The notes: a model not told the origin generated them from the sequence alone. A stretch of 6,530 nucleotides of DNA from S139-23 sp047639315 (GCA_047639315.1 JBLINQ010000223.1:1-6530); one strand, 5' to 3'; numbered from the stretch's first letter, positions 1 to 6,422 are shown. Translations and numbers: made by a program.

Positions 1-7
1 TCAATAA

Positions 8-208
8 TCGCGACTGGGTTCTTGTCATGTCAATGTTGATTTTGGCGACGACGAACCGATTAAACTGAAGTGCCTCAACCGAAAAAAAGAGAGTCGAATT
101 CATCAGGACGATGCCACGCTAATAGAGGAGATATGCATGGTGCTTCGATTGCACATTGCTTGTGACACTCGGTGTGCGTTTACAGAATATCGACTTGTAT
201 CGCCATGA
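8..208 (+). pseudogene. Open frame without start codon, possible tail of a decayed or unrecognised gene
   Basis: An open frame of about 66 codons runs from just after a TAA (5-7) to a TGA (206-208). It has no ATG, GTG or TTG before an internal ATG at 137. Its composition is protein-like: an acidic start (VDFGDDEPIKLKCLN), a basic stretch (RKKESR), then a helix-like segment (TLIEEICMVLRLHIAC). No family is recognised. It could be the end of a gene whose start lies to the left in another frame, or a chance open frame. The absence of any start near its beginning argues against an intact gene. Confidence 0.2.
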
Positions 209-456
209 GCTTAACGAGGCAAACGTGGATGATAAGTCAGCGTAATGGCAGGATGTCGGTGGAGCGATTTAGTAACGCCCAGCTGATTCTTTGGGTCTTA
301 TGATTGTGCAATATTTCATGGTCTTCATGCACTGAATTCGCCGTGCACAAGAGCGATTCTCGGGAACGTTTGGAACGGATTGGATTCAAGGATTATCACT
401 AGATTACCGATATGAGACATGTGTAATAACCGTGTATCAAATAGGACCCGGCGACC
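209..456. other. Non-coding stretch upstream of the CheY gene
   Basis: No open frame of interest is seen on either strand. The promoter of the CheY-type gene should lie here, but I find no convincing -35/-10 pair or sigma-54 signature. The only usable signal is a weak AGGA at 443-446, ten bases before the ATG at 457. Confidence 0.4.
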
Positions 457-819
457 ATGAAAATTTTGATTTGTGACGACTCTATGGCGATGCGACGAAT
501 CGTCCTGCGGTCTCTAAGACAAGCTGGATACGATGACCACGAAATCATCGAAGCCGAAAATGGCAAAGAGGGTCTCGAAGCAACTCAAGAAAAAGCGCCA
601 GATCTGATCCTCTGTGACTGGAACATGCCTGTCATGACAGGAATTGAATTCCTTGAGGCGCTTCGGGCGACAGGCGACACAACTCCGTTCGGATTCATCA
701 CGACCGAGCAGACTATGGATTTTAAGAAGCGAGCTATCGGAGCCGGCGCCAATTTTCTCTTGCCAAAGCCGTTCACGCCGGAGCAGATGGATCAGAAAGT
801 CTCCGGGATTCTCAAATAG
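457..819 (+). CDS. cheY: CheY-type single-domain response regulator
   Basis: This is a cytoplasmic phospho-receiver that takes a phosphoryl group from a histidine kinase, classically CheA, and passes the signal by binding a partner such as the flagellar switch. The 120 residues are one receiver domain with no output domain. Seen directly: the acidic pair D7-D8 after beta-1 (LICDDS), phospho-acceptor D54 in LCDWNMP, the switch Thr at T82 in FITTE, and the conserved Lys K104 in LPKPF. D54, T82 and K104 correspond to D57, T87 and K109 of E. coli CheY; the T-to-K spacing of 22 is identical. The W after the acceptor Asp also matches CheY (DWNMP). Weak AGGA 443-446 precedes the ATG. The gene is followed after 30 bases by a CheC/CheX-like gene, which supports a chemotaxis or surface-behaviour role. 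No kinase or methyl-accepting protein lies in the window, so its upstream partner is unknown. Confidence 0.9.
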   Translation: MKILICDDSMAMRRIVLRSLRQAGYDDHEIIEAENGKEGLEATQEKAPDLILCDWNMPVMTGIEFLEALRATGDTTPFGFITTEQTMDFKKRAIGAGANFLLPKPFTPEQMDQKVSGILK

Positions 820-840
820 CCAACAGTTTACCAATTACAG

Positions 841-845
841 AAGGA
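841..845 (+). promoter_or_regulatory. Ribosome binding site of the CheC/CheX-like gene
   Basis: AAGGA lies 4 bases before the ATG at 850 and 10 bases before a second in-frame ATG at 856. Spacing slightly favours neither, so the protein may begin at Met1 or Met3. Confidence 0.5.
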
Positions 846-849
846 ATAA

Positions 850-1335
850 ATGACAATGATTGCACCAAACGCCGAAACCGTCAGCGAGCTCTTTTCGAAC
901 TTGCTTTGTGAAGAAATTGAATTTGCCTCTGCGGTCGCGGTGCGCACAGTAGATCAATCAGCGAAGGCTGTTGCCTGTTTGCTCATCGACGACGACGATC
1001 AAACTGTTGGAGCGGTAGTCGCGGATCTTACAGCTGCGGTTTCGTTAGGTGGGCAGCTCATGATGTTGCCAGTCGGTGGTCTGGAAGAGCAAATCGAAGA
1101 GAACTCTCCCTCTGCAATAGTTATCGATGCGGTGTCGGAGTTGTTCAATAACTTCACCACGGTCGTCAATTCGTTGGAAGAGAACCCTCATGTACGTTCG
1201 CGAGTTGCGGAGGACTTAATGTCCTTGGTAGAGGACGGAGAAGATTGGCTTCTGAGTGCAGACTCGAGTACCGAGTACACCGGCCAGTTCTTGTGTGGCA
1301 AGGGCGTAATCCAAATGATTGAAAAAGTGACCTGA
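850..1335 (+). CDS. CheC/CheX-like protein, candidate CheY-P phosphatase
   Basis: This is a 161-residue soluble, acidic protein without signal peptide or membrane segment. CheC, CheX and FliY remove the phosphoryl group from CheY using paired Glu and Asn side chains in a D/S-x3-E-x2-N motif. That motif is visible once here: D93, E97 and N100 in IDAVSELFNNF. The proline that follows 23 residues later in CheC is absent, and the glycine of the CheX helix (GN-xxG) is missing. The protein is therefore divergent, and its function is inferred. A second, shorter match lies near the N-terminus (VSELFSNLL, residues 11-19), with Ser in the Asn position. The strongest support is context: it sits 30 bases behind a CheY-type receiver in the same direction, so the two are almost surely cotranscribed. 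An alternative is a non-catalytic CheY-P binding or adaptor protein of the same fold. Confidence 0.55.
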   Translation: MTMIAPNAETVSELFSNLLCEEIEFASAVAVRTVDQSAKAVACLLIDDDDQTVGAVVADLTAAVSLGGQLMMLPVGGLEEQIEENSPSAIVIDAVSELFNNFTTVVNSLEENPHVRSRVAEDLMSLVEDGEDWLLSADSSTEYTGQFLCGKGVIQMIEKVT

Positions 1336-1409
1336 TTTTTGGAGTAAAAGGGCCCGAGAGATAGAACAAATGCGCCATCGCCGCAGCAATCAAACTCAAT
1401 TCGGCCCTT

Positions 1410-1471
1410 AGTGCTGATCGGTGTTTTGGTCTTCGATTTTGACAGAATTGGGTTTGTCTAACACCAGCACT
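1410..1471 (+). terminator. Imperfect hairpin downstream of the CheY/CheX-like pair
   Basis: AGTGCT (1410-1415) and GGTGTT (1420-1425) pair with AACACC (1460-1465) and AGCACT (1466-1471). This gives 12 pairs with a 4-base bulge (GATC) on one side and a 34-base loop. It lies 75 bases after the stop at 1335 and just before the end of the broken minus-strand gene, where convergent transcripts would meet. There is no U-run after it, so it is not a classical intrinsic terminator. It may simply be a structured 3' end. Confidence 0.25.
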
Positions 1472-1494
1472 CAACCAAGAATGACGAAGGCGAG

Positions 1495-1993
1495 TCACTT
1501 TTTGTTCTTTAGAACGTCTTGGGCTTGTGATCGAATTCGTTCACATAGGATCGTCTTGAATCTGAAGAATGCGTCTTTGTCCTTCGATTGCCGGTGGTAG
1601 CCGGTCGCCGTCAGCCGATCTCTATAATTCGTCGAATCTTCTTATCCTGAGAAGGGCAGAGGCGGTTACGTGTAATTGCGCTTCGTTCTGACCCATCGAC
1701 AGCCATTGAAACGAGTTCATCCGCGACGGAATTGAGAATGATCGCATCGCACATTCCAATGCCAATGAGTGCTCGAATTCTGACCTCAATGTCTTCTATG
1801 ATCTCGAAAACTTTAGTGGATTGTCGGCGTGGTGTGTGGCAATCGCTCGAAACATTATGTTGCCAGGATGACCGATTTCGAGTGATGCATCGTCCGCCTT
1901 TGGATGCGTCTCAATCATTGTTCCGCGGCAACCATCGGCCTGACCCAAGAACCGTAAAAGCGAAGAAGCTGAGGCCGAAGATGCCTTCAACAT
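1495..1993 (-). pseudogene. Frameshifted remnant of an unrecognised protein gene
   Basis: Three minus-strand open segments follow one another in different frames and each reads like protein. Segment A runs from an ATG at 1993 to a TAG at 1798-1796 and includes RGTMIETHPKADDASLEIG. Segment B is open from 1910 down to a TGA at 1613-1611 and includes VFEIIEDIEVRIRALIG and NSVADELVSMAVDGS. Segment C runs from 1641 to a TGA at 1497-1495 and includes NYRDRLTATGYHRQ and RFKTILCERIRSQAQ. The likely breaks are at the A/T runs near 1804-1812 and in the 1611-1644 overlap. No family is recognised. The alternative is chance open frames, but charged helix-like runs in all three segments, in order and without large gaps, make a broken gene more likely. 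The rest of 1336-2113 holds nothing else that I can support. Confidence 0.35.
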
Positions 1994-2113
1994 ATCAATG
2001 CGGCGATGAGACAAGTCATTCGCGCTGCCCTTTGTGGTGAGGTTCGAATACGCCCTTGCAATGAAGTTCAGAGGGGAGCAGTGTCCGCTTCTCCTCTCAC
2101 ACCTCATAGAGCG

Positions 2114-3127
2114 CTAGCGAAGAAGATCTCTTGCAAGGATCATGGACCAGAGGCGTTTGGTTTTCGCCTCATCGATTTCTCGAAAGGTCAACCATTTCGC
2201 ATGCTCTTCGGGATGGTCGTAGTCCATTTCAATGCCCCAGAGTGGATTGATCTGGTCTGGCATGGTGGAGTAGCGCATGTCGGCGACGACGTTCTTTTGG
2301 GTCGGATGATATCCCAACCAATGATCGGAAAAATGTGCGAAGCGTTCTAAGTCGAGCTTGAGTCTGCTCTCGGGCTTCAGATCTTTCGACGCTTCCTCGA
2401 CGGAAATTAAAGGGCAGCGTTCGCCTTTGTAGACGCGATGATCCTGAAAGAAACCTGGGCGGATGCCATCTGCCTGAATGTGACGATCTCCCGTTTCATA
2501 AATGCTGCGCCACAGGAAGACATTCCCAAAGCTTGGCTTCAAAACAATGCGCTTGATGCTGTCGCCTCGGTCATGAGCCAGATCCATAGCGATACTCTTG
2601 GCTCGATGCTGCTGGAGCAGCCCGAAACTCAAGTAGCAGAAGATGAACAACCAAGCCCACCGGGCAAATTTGGACGACCTGGATTTTGCCGCAAGGATGG
2701 CCAGGGTAAGAGTCGTGAAAGTGAAAATGGGGTCGATGACGGAAATGAGGTCCCATGACACCCGGGTCTGAGCAAACGGCCACAAGAGGCGAGTACCGTA
2801 ACTGGTGCAGGCATCAAGGATGCCCCCAGTCGCGTACCCCAAGGTGGCCCATTTGAACACCTGTGAGAAAGCCAGGCGTTTCTTCATGAATGGCCAAAAC
2901 GCTGCGCCGACAATGAAACCGCCTACAGGGATGAAGATCAGGGAGTGGCTGAAATGACGGTGGTATTCGATCTGTAACAGTTGGTCGTGAGTTGAGCGAA
3001 TAAGGACATCAAGATCGGCCGCCATGCCCCCAGCGATACCGAGAATCGTTGCTTTGCGAATCGCCTCAGGCTTGGCCAATGCCTGCGGGAGAAGCGCGCC
3101 AACGATAGCTTGTGATAGTGGGTCCAT
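2114..3127 (-). CDS. YdjM/DUF457-type membrane-bound metal-dependent hydrolase
   Basis: This is a 337-residue inner-membrane protein of the YdjM family (LexA-regulated in E. coli; substrate unknown). The N-terminal half carries the family marks: MDPLSQAIVGALLPQ at residues 1-15, D38 and D40 in MAADLD, the metal-binding cluster H56-x-H58-x2-H61 in YHRHFSHS, and D105 in ILDACTSYGT. Hydrophobic stretches near residues 64-79, 92-104, 134-147 and 156-171 should span the membrane. Residues 172-337 form a hydrophilic tail, rich in charged residues and Trp, which I place in the soluble phase but cannot assign. The start is supported by the family's habitual MDPLTQ-like opening. The ribosome site is weak, with only GGAG about 16 bases upstream. 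It is the last gene of the minus-strand set, 200 bases after the methyltransferase frame ends. I see no LexA box in the 200-base upstream gap. Confidence 0.85.
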   Translation of the reverse strand: MDPLSQAIVGALLPQALAKPEAIRKATILGIAGGMAADLDVLIRSTHDQLLQIEYHRHFSHSLIFIPVGGFIVGAAFWPFMKKRLAFSQVFKWATLGYATGGILDACTSYGTRLLWPFAQTRVSWDLISVIDPIFTFTTLTLAILAAKSRSSKFARWAWLFIFCYLSFGLLQQHRAKSIAMDLAHDRGDSIKRIVLKPSFGNVFLWRSIYETGDRHIQADGIRPGFFQDHRVYKGERCPLISVEEASKDLKPESRLKLDLERFAHFSDHWLGYHPTQKNVVADMRYSTMPDQINPLWGIEMDYDHPEEHAKWLTFREIDEAKTKRLWSMILARDLLR

Positions 3128-3194
3128 GCCAACACGGTAACTCCGATCTCAAGTGCAGTTCAATCGCCATGTGACATTGCTTTAGCAATCAACT

Positions 3195-3427
3195 TCAAAG
3201 GAGACCGATAAGTGGAAATTCTGATTTCAATATTACCTGATTGTGGCTGTGTTCTTTGGAAAGCCATTCATAGGGATACAGCCTACATTTGGCAGTCAGT
3301 ATCGAGCCTGTTTTGCTCTGCTCGACCTTAACGTGTCCGCTGCCAGAATCGCCTTTCGAATTGCCAATTGGCAATGATGCCCCGGCGTCGCACTTCCGTA
3401 GAAGGTGGTCCACAATCTCGCGGGCCT
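3195..3427 (-). pseudogene. Displaced C-terminal reading frame of the methyltransferase
   Basis: This frame overlaps the last 100 bases of the annotated methyltransferase and continues to a stop at 3197-3195. It begins immediately after a TAA in its own frame at the AAAAGG run, so it has no independent upstream coding. It reads smoothly from the methyltransferase strand FLILK into EIVDHLLRK. A GTG at 3413 could serve as a start for a separate 72-residue protein, but no ribosome site precedes it. I favour a displaced tail over a separate gene. Confidence 0.35.
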
Positions 3428-4041
3428 TTTAGAATGAGGAAATGTTGCTTGCGAGTCTGCTTGGGATAGTCGCTGATGTGGCTTTGGACCAAGTAGCTCT
3501 CTTCGAAGTAGTCAGCGAATTCGACGATGGAATAACGCTTTTGTCTGACGCCAAAGATAAGCGTCGAATCTGGTGATAGGCATGGCCAGAATTTCGCCAG
3601 GCTCTCTTCGATTGGGAAATGAAAACCAACAGCGAGGAAGGAATAGAGCAAATCGATCTTGCCGATGTCTTTGACGTCGTCAGCGTGGATGTCGAAGAGT
3701 GAGAGGTTCTTTAAGCCGTTCTTGTTGCAAAACGCCTTGGTCGTGTCGAGGTTGTTGTAGAAATCTCGTCCGGGGTTCCAGCCAGAGATGTTGCTCTCGT
3801 GGGTGACCTCGTTGGCGTCTGCCAATGTGAAGTGAGTCTCAGGGTTGTCAAATTTCCAGTTTAGATAGACAGACATGCGACCCAAGCCGCAACCCAGCTC
3901 AAGGGTGCGTTTCGGCTCGCCCAGATACCCCTTAATGGCATTGTATTCCACTTCGCATTGTTTGTTGTAGTCATGGCCTACTTGGCGTTCCGCGAGTCCT
4001 TCGAAGTCTTCCATGTCACAGAATTTCGGAGTTGATGGCAT
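3328..4041 (-). CDS. Class I SAM-dependent methyltransferase, probably with a frameshifted C-terminus
   Basis: A cytoplasmic methyltransferase of 237 residues. The SAM-binding motif I is clear (TLELGCGLGR, residues 46-55), followed by an acidic strand end (FTLADANE, D75), a loop with D121/D122 (IHADDVKD) and the post-IV strand KIDLLYSFLAVGFHF, so residues about 40-205 form the Rossmann core. The acceptor substrate cannot be told. Start: ATG 4041 has AAGGGA at 4051-4056, 9 bases upstream. Up to FLILK (residues 201-205) the sequence is normal; afterwards it becomes unlike a methyltransferase (Pro/Arg/Trp-rich, ending FWQRTR). Removing one G in the GGCCCG run near 3424-3428 would instead continue as AREIVDHLLRKCDAGAS and stop at 3195. 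The original protein may therefore have been about 40 residues longer. It lies 164 bases behind the sulfatase on the same strand. Confidence 0.8.
   Translation of the reverse strand: MPSTPKFCDMEDFEGLAERQVGHDYNKQCEVEYNAIKGYLGEPKRTLELGCGLGRMSVYLNWKFDNPETHFTLADANEVTHESNISGWNPGRDFYNNLDTTKAFCNKNGLKNLSLFDIHADDVKDIGKIDLLYSFLAVGFHFPIEESLAKFWPCLSPDSTLIFGVRQKRYSIVEFADYFEESYLVQSHISDYPKQTRKQHFLILKGPRDCGPPSTEVRRRGIIANWQFERRFWQRTR
3360..3375. repeat. Perfect 16-bp palindrome
   Basis: ATTGCCAATTGGCAAT equals its own reverse complement. It lies in the shared tail region of the methyltransferase and the displaced frame, so coding constraint there is doubtful. It could be an operator-like dyad or a chance palindrome. 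A perfect 8+8 dyad is expected by chance roughly once in ten windows of this size. Confidence 0.5.
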
Positions 4042-4050
4042 GTATGGATT

Positions 4051-4056
4051 TCCCTT
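4051..4056 (-). promoter_or_regulatory. Ribosome binding site of the methyltransferase
   Basis: On the minus strand AAGGGA lies 9 bases before the ATG at 4041. A near-identical AAAAGGGA precedes the sulfatase start, and this supports both starts. Confidence 0.6.
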
Positions 4057-4142
4057 TTCGAAATTGTATCTTGAAAGGCGATCTTGCCCATGGATGCGGC
4101 GTGAGGCGATCGATGGCTAAACACTGTCGAGGCAGTGGCGGC

Positions 4143-4171
4143 AGGGTAGCCTTAGGCACACCGGGCGTCAA
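4143..4171 (-). promoter_or_regulatory. Weak candidate promoter between sulfatase and methyltransferase
   Basis: On the minus strand TTGACG (4171-4166) is followed after 17 bases by TACCCT (4148-4143), about 100 bases before the methyltransferase ATG. The -35 is good and the -10 poor. It is offered only because the 164-base gap leaves room for separate transcription of the methyltransferase. Confidence 0.2.
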
Positions 4172-4209
4172 ACGAGGGATAGGGTACGCCTTATATAGGG
4201 GTAGGCTAC
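4144..4209. repeat. Short inverted and direct repeats after the sulfatase stop
   Basis: GTAGCCT (4146-4152) and AGGCTAC (4203-4209) form a perfect 7-bp inverted repeat around 50 bases; the right arm overlaps the sulfatase TAG. An inner pair, GGCGT (4164-4168) and ACGCC (4186-4190), could nest inside it. In addition GGGTAGCCTTA (4144-4154) recurs as GGGTACGCCTTA (4182-4193). A folded 3' end of the sulfatase message is possible, but no U-run follows. Confidence 0.3.
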
Positions 4210-5750
4210 TTCTTAGAGGGTTGGTCTTTCGATGTGGCATAAGGAACAGGTTTGAAGACTGTTGCTCCTTCATTACTCTGAGGTGCTCCAGGCGTGCTGC
4301 GACCCGAATCGACATAGCCTTGCAACAAAGTGGTGAGTTGTTCCACTTTATCTGGGTTCTCTTGAGCGTGGTTCTTGGTTTCCGCGGCGTCGTTTTCTAA
4401 ATCGAAGAGCTGCGTCAAAGGAAGTCGTTCTTTCCTTGCTTTGTTCGGTCTTGGAGCGCTCCAACCACCTGAACCCGGGCAAAGCACGAGCTTCCACTTT
4501 CCTTGACGAATTGCAAACGACCCGTTGATGGAATGGTGCACAGTCGCTTCCCGCAATGGGTTCGTCGCCTTGCCAAGTAAGGCAGGTAAGATGCTAATGC
4601 TATCGACGCCGGCCTCGTGGGGTAGGGGCTTATTCAAGATGCTGGCGCACGTACGCATCAAGTCGGTTAGGCATATTGTCTCGTTCGACTGACTCTTAGC
4701 CTTAACTCGAGCGGGCCACCGAGCAATGAACGGCACGCGATGCCCACCTTCATAAATGTCTGCCTTATGTCCGCGATACGGTCCACTTGGATGATGTCCA
4801 TGCTTGGCCAACTCAGAAAACTTGGCGCGCGGCGAACAGCCGTTGTCAGCTGTCACAATGAAGAGCGTGTTCTCTTTGATGCCCGAATCTTTGACTACTC
4901 GCATGAGTCGTCCAATTGTCGCATCGACTTGCAGTACAAAGTCTCCATAGGCGTTGGTCTTGCTCTTACCTTGGAATTCAGCCGTGGGGAGGATTGGCGT
5001 GTGCGGCGCAGGTAATGCGAGATAGAGAAAGAAAGGTGCTTTCGTTTTGGCCCTCTCTCTGACATATGCCTCACTTCGGCGAGTGAAATTCGGCAAGACA
5101 TCTTCGTGTTTGAAATCCGAACCCGTTTTACCTTTGCGCCAAAACCCCTGGTAATCGCGGTTTTCTGTTGCGCGATCTGGCGCTGCTGTGATCCTCTCGT
5201 TTTCGACATAGACGTAAGGTGCCATGTCGAGAGAGCCGTTGTGGCAGTAGCTGTAGTCGAAGCCAAGGGTTCGAGGACCATTCGTGACGGGGCCGGTGAA
5301 GTCGATAGCCTTTGGGTTGTCTTTCTTCATGGTGAAGTCCCAACCCAGATGCCATTTGCCAATGCAGGCCGTGTGGTAGCCGTGGTCACCAAGAAATGAC
5401 GCCACCGTCATCCGTTTCGGATCAATCAGGTGTTTCGAGGCGCCACCAAGAACGCCGTTCTTCAGCCGCGATCGCCAGGCGTAACGTCCGGTGACAATGC
5501 CATAGCGTGTTGGGGTGCATACAGATGACCCAGAGTGAGCATCCGTGAACTTCATCCCTTCTGCAGCCAGCCTATCCATATGCTGAGTCTTCCAGGCGGC
5601 TTTCGGATTGAACGCCGAAACGTCGCCATAGCCCATATCATCAGCCAAGATGTAGATAATATTGGGTGGGGTAGGGGCTTTGCTCTGCACTGCTTGTTGT
5701 CCTTGCAAATTTGCACCAACGACAACAAGCGCAAGAATGATCCGCAGCAT
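4206..5750 (-). CDS. Secreted family S1 (arylsulfatase-type) sulfatase
   Basis: This 514-residue enzyme hydrolyses sulfate esters, probably of sulfated polysaccharides or small aryl/sugar sulfates, outside the cytoplasm. Residues 1 to about 19 are an export signal (MLRIILALVVVGANLQGQQA). Metal-binding D37-D38 appear in ILADDMGYGD. C78-T79-P80-T81-R82 is the C-x-P-x-R core in which Cys is converted to formylglycine, so a maturase elsewhere in the genome is required. Other active-site marks are GKWHLG (K132, H134), APHTP (H250), TADNG (D302, N303) and GHKADIYEGG (K329). The C-terminal subdomain has LFDLENDAAETKN, typical of the family. Length is normal and the frame intact. An upstream in-frame start at 5891 would add 47 residues before the signal peptide; I chose 5750 because AAAAGGGA lies 5 bases before it and the signal peptide starts there. 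It is first of three minus-strand genes. The natural substrate is not evident. Confidence 0.92.
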   Translation of the reverse strand: MLRIILALVVVGANLQGQQAVQSKAPTPPNIIYILADDMGYGDVSAFNPKAAWKTQHMDRLAAEGMKFTDAHSGSSVCTPTRYGIVTGRYAWRSRLKNGVLGGASKHLIDPKRMTVASFLGDHGYHTACIGKWHLGWDFTMKKDNPKAIDFTGPVTNGPRTLGFDYSYCHNGSLDMAPYVYVENERITAAPDRATENRDYQGFWRKGKTGSDFKHEDVLPNFTRRSEAYVRERAKTKAPFFLYLALPAPHTPILPTAEFQGKSKTNAYGDFVLQVDATIGRLMRVVKDSGIKENTLFIVTADNGCSPRAKFSELAKHGHHPSGPYRGHKADIYEGGHRVPFIARWPARVKAKSQSNETICLTDLMRTCASILNKPLPHEAGVDSISILPALLGKATNPLREATVHHSINGSFAIRQGKWKLVLCPGSGGWSAPRPNKARKERLPLTQLFDLENDAAETKNHAQENPDKVEQLTTLLQGYVDSGRSTPGAPQSNEGATVFKPVPYATSKDQPSKK

Positions 5751-5755
5751 GTGAA

Positions 5756-5761
5756 TCCCTT
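5756..5761 (-). promoter_or_regulatory. Ribosome binding site of the sulfatase
   Basis: On the minus strand AAGGGA sits 5 bases before the ATG at 5750. This decides the start in favour of 5750 over the upstream in-frame start at 5891. Confidence 0.65.
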
Positions 5762-5878
5762 TTTCAATGGAGACGAAACTGATGCGGTATCCTATCATTT
5801 GGGTGAGATGGCGTCGGTCGAAAACCATGGCAGAGCCAATCGTCTCGCCCCGGTGACCCTGAATGATCCCTATGGCAA

Positions 5879-6133
5879 ATGGCCCGCTCACTATCCGATT
5901 GGAGTTTCGCCTCGTGGAGAAGCGACTGATGGTCGAAGATCGGACCAGCTGTCTTTCGCAGCACCTGGGACTATCAGGCGAAGGCCGATCAATTCAATCG
6001 GTGGCTCGAAGACGGTCACACAAAGACTCGATTGCTTAATCCCTACAAAGCACTTGCTTATCCACGAGTGGATGTTGTGCGAAATAAACAGGGCAATTGG
6101 TTGGTGGTGGGGGTCGAGTTGGGACCTCAATAG
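5879..6133 (+). pseudogene. Collapsed ATP-grasp (RimK-like) protein gene
   Basis: This + strand frame runs from an ATG at 5879 through an in-frame TGA (5927-5929) to a TAG at 6131-6133. After the TGA it reads WSKIGPAVFRSTWDYQ, then QFNRWLEDG and RLLNPYKAL. It jumps at once to AYPRVDVVRNKQGNWLV and ends in VELGPQ. The first part matches the N-terminal region of a widespread uncharacterised ATP-grasp family (W..fD.vvlRSTWDY...eeFl.Wl...l.Np). The second matches the family's very end (aRVDvvr...G...v.ElEl). The whole catalytic ATP-grasp domain between them is missing: the family is usually about 270-300 residues and only 67 codons remain after the stop. With a nonsense codon and an internal deletion near 6047-6062, it cannot make an active enzyme. 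The family assignment comes from recalled motifs, without a search. It is divergent from the sulfatase and shares its upstream gap. Confidence 0.6.
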
Positions 6134-6137
6134 GAAA

Positions 6138-6422
6138 GATGATCATGCGGTTGCACTTGACCACTTAAGTAACGCCATCCATCGGTGGCTCGAACTCGGC
6201 CTCAAGGAAGGCGACACCTGAGAACTTCAATCGGCAAAGTGGCTGAAAGACGCCGTCCTCCACTGGATAGAACATCTTCTCGACAACTTTGACGACGATA
6301 AGACGGAAGAGATCCTCGCCGAGTACGTGAAGGTCTTCCCTGACATCACCGCCTTCAAAAGAAAGCTCAAAGAAGTGCGGATGACCTTTGACTCATCTGT
6401 TCTGTACTTCCGAGAAACCTAA
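6138..6422 (+). pseudogene. Reading frame of unknown function interrupted by an in-frame TGA
   Basis: One frame is open on both sides of a TGA at 6219-6221. Before it lies DHAVALDHLSNAIHRWLELG; after it come ELQSAKWLKDAVLHWIEHLL, an acidic linker DNFDDDKTEEIL, a Lys-rich helix (FKRKLKEVR) and the end SSVLYFRET at a TAA (6420-6422). Together they would give about 94 residues of mostly helical, charged protein. No ATG, GTG or TTG lies near the start of either half in frame, so no intact gene is evident. TGA is an ordinary stop in this genome, since it ends the CheC/CheX-like gene. The simplest reading is a relic with a nonsense mutation. An alternative is a small gene whose start was lost to an indel near 6134-6150. 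The family is not recognised. Confidence 0.4.

Noticed and set aside
1348..1409. AAGGGCC/GGCCCTT inverted repeat as terminator
   Set aside because: Only 7 bp with a 48-base loop and no U-run; chance pairing is likely.
1166..1498. Minus-strand ORF antisense to the CheC/CheX-like gene
   Set aside because: Arg/Pro/Ser-rich shadow with a GTG start that overlaps the TGA of the broken gene; no domain is recognisable.
1732..2040. + strand ORF in the 1336-2113 gap
   Set aside because: Its composition is not protein-like (Met/Ser/Cys-rich), and the opposite strand reads more convincingly.
2006..2350. + strand ORF overlapping the YdjM-type gene end
   Set aside because: It is the complement of a well-supported gene and has no family features.
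4032..4400. + strand ORF across the sulfatase/methyltransferase spacer
   Set aside because: It overlaps the sulfatase C-terminus in antisense and is Cys/Arg-rich without any motif.
5751..5891. N-terminal extension of the sulfatase from the start at 5891
   Set aside because: It would put 47 polar residues before a clear signal peptide, and AAAAGGGA directly precedes the ATG at 5750.
5535..6221. Long + strand open frame antisense to the sulfatase start
   Set aside because: The first two thirds mirror the sulfatase or run out of frame with the ATP-grasp relic, and composition is poor. Only its last part (6138-6221) looks coding.
5860..6422. Rhs-type toxin tip with immunity gene
   Set aside because: A DPYGKWP string in one frame suggested an Rhs junction, but the neighbouring frame carries clear ATP-grasp signatures that explain the region better.
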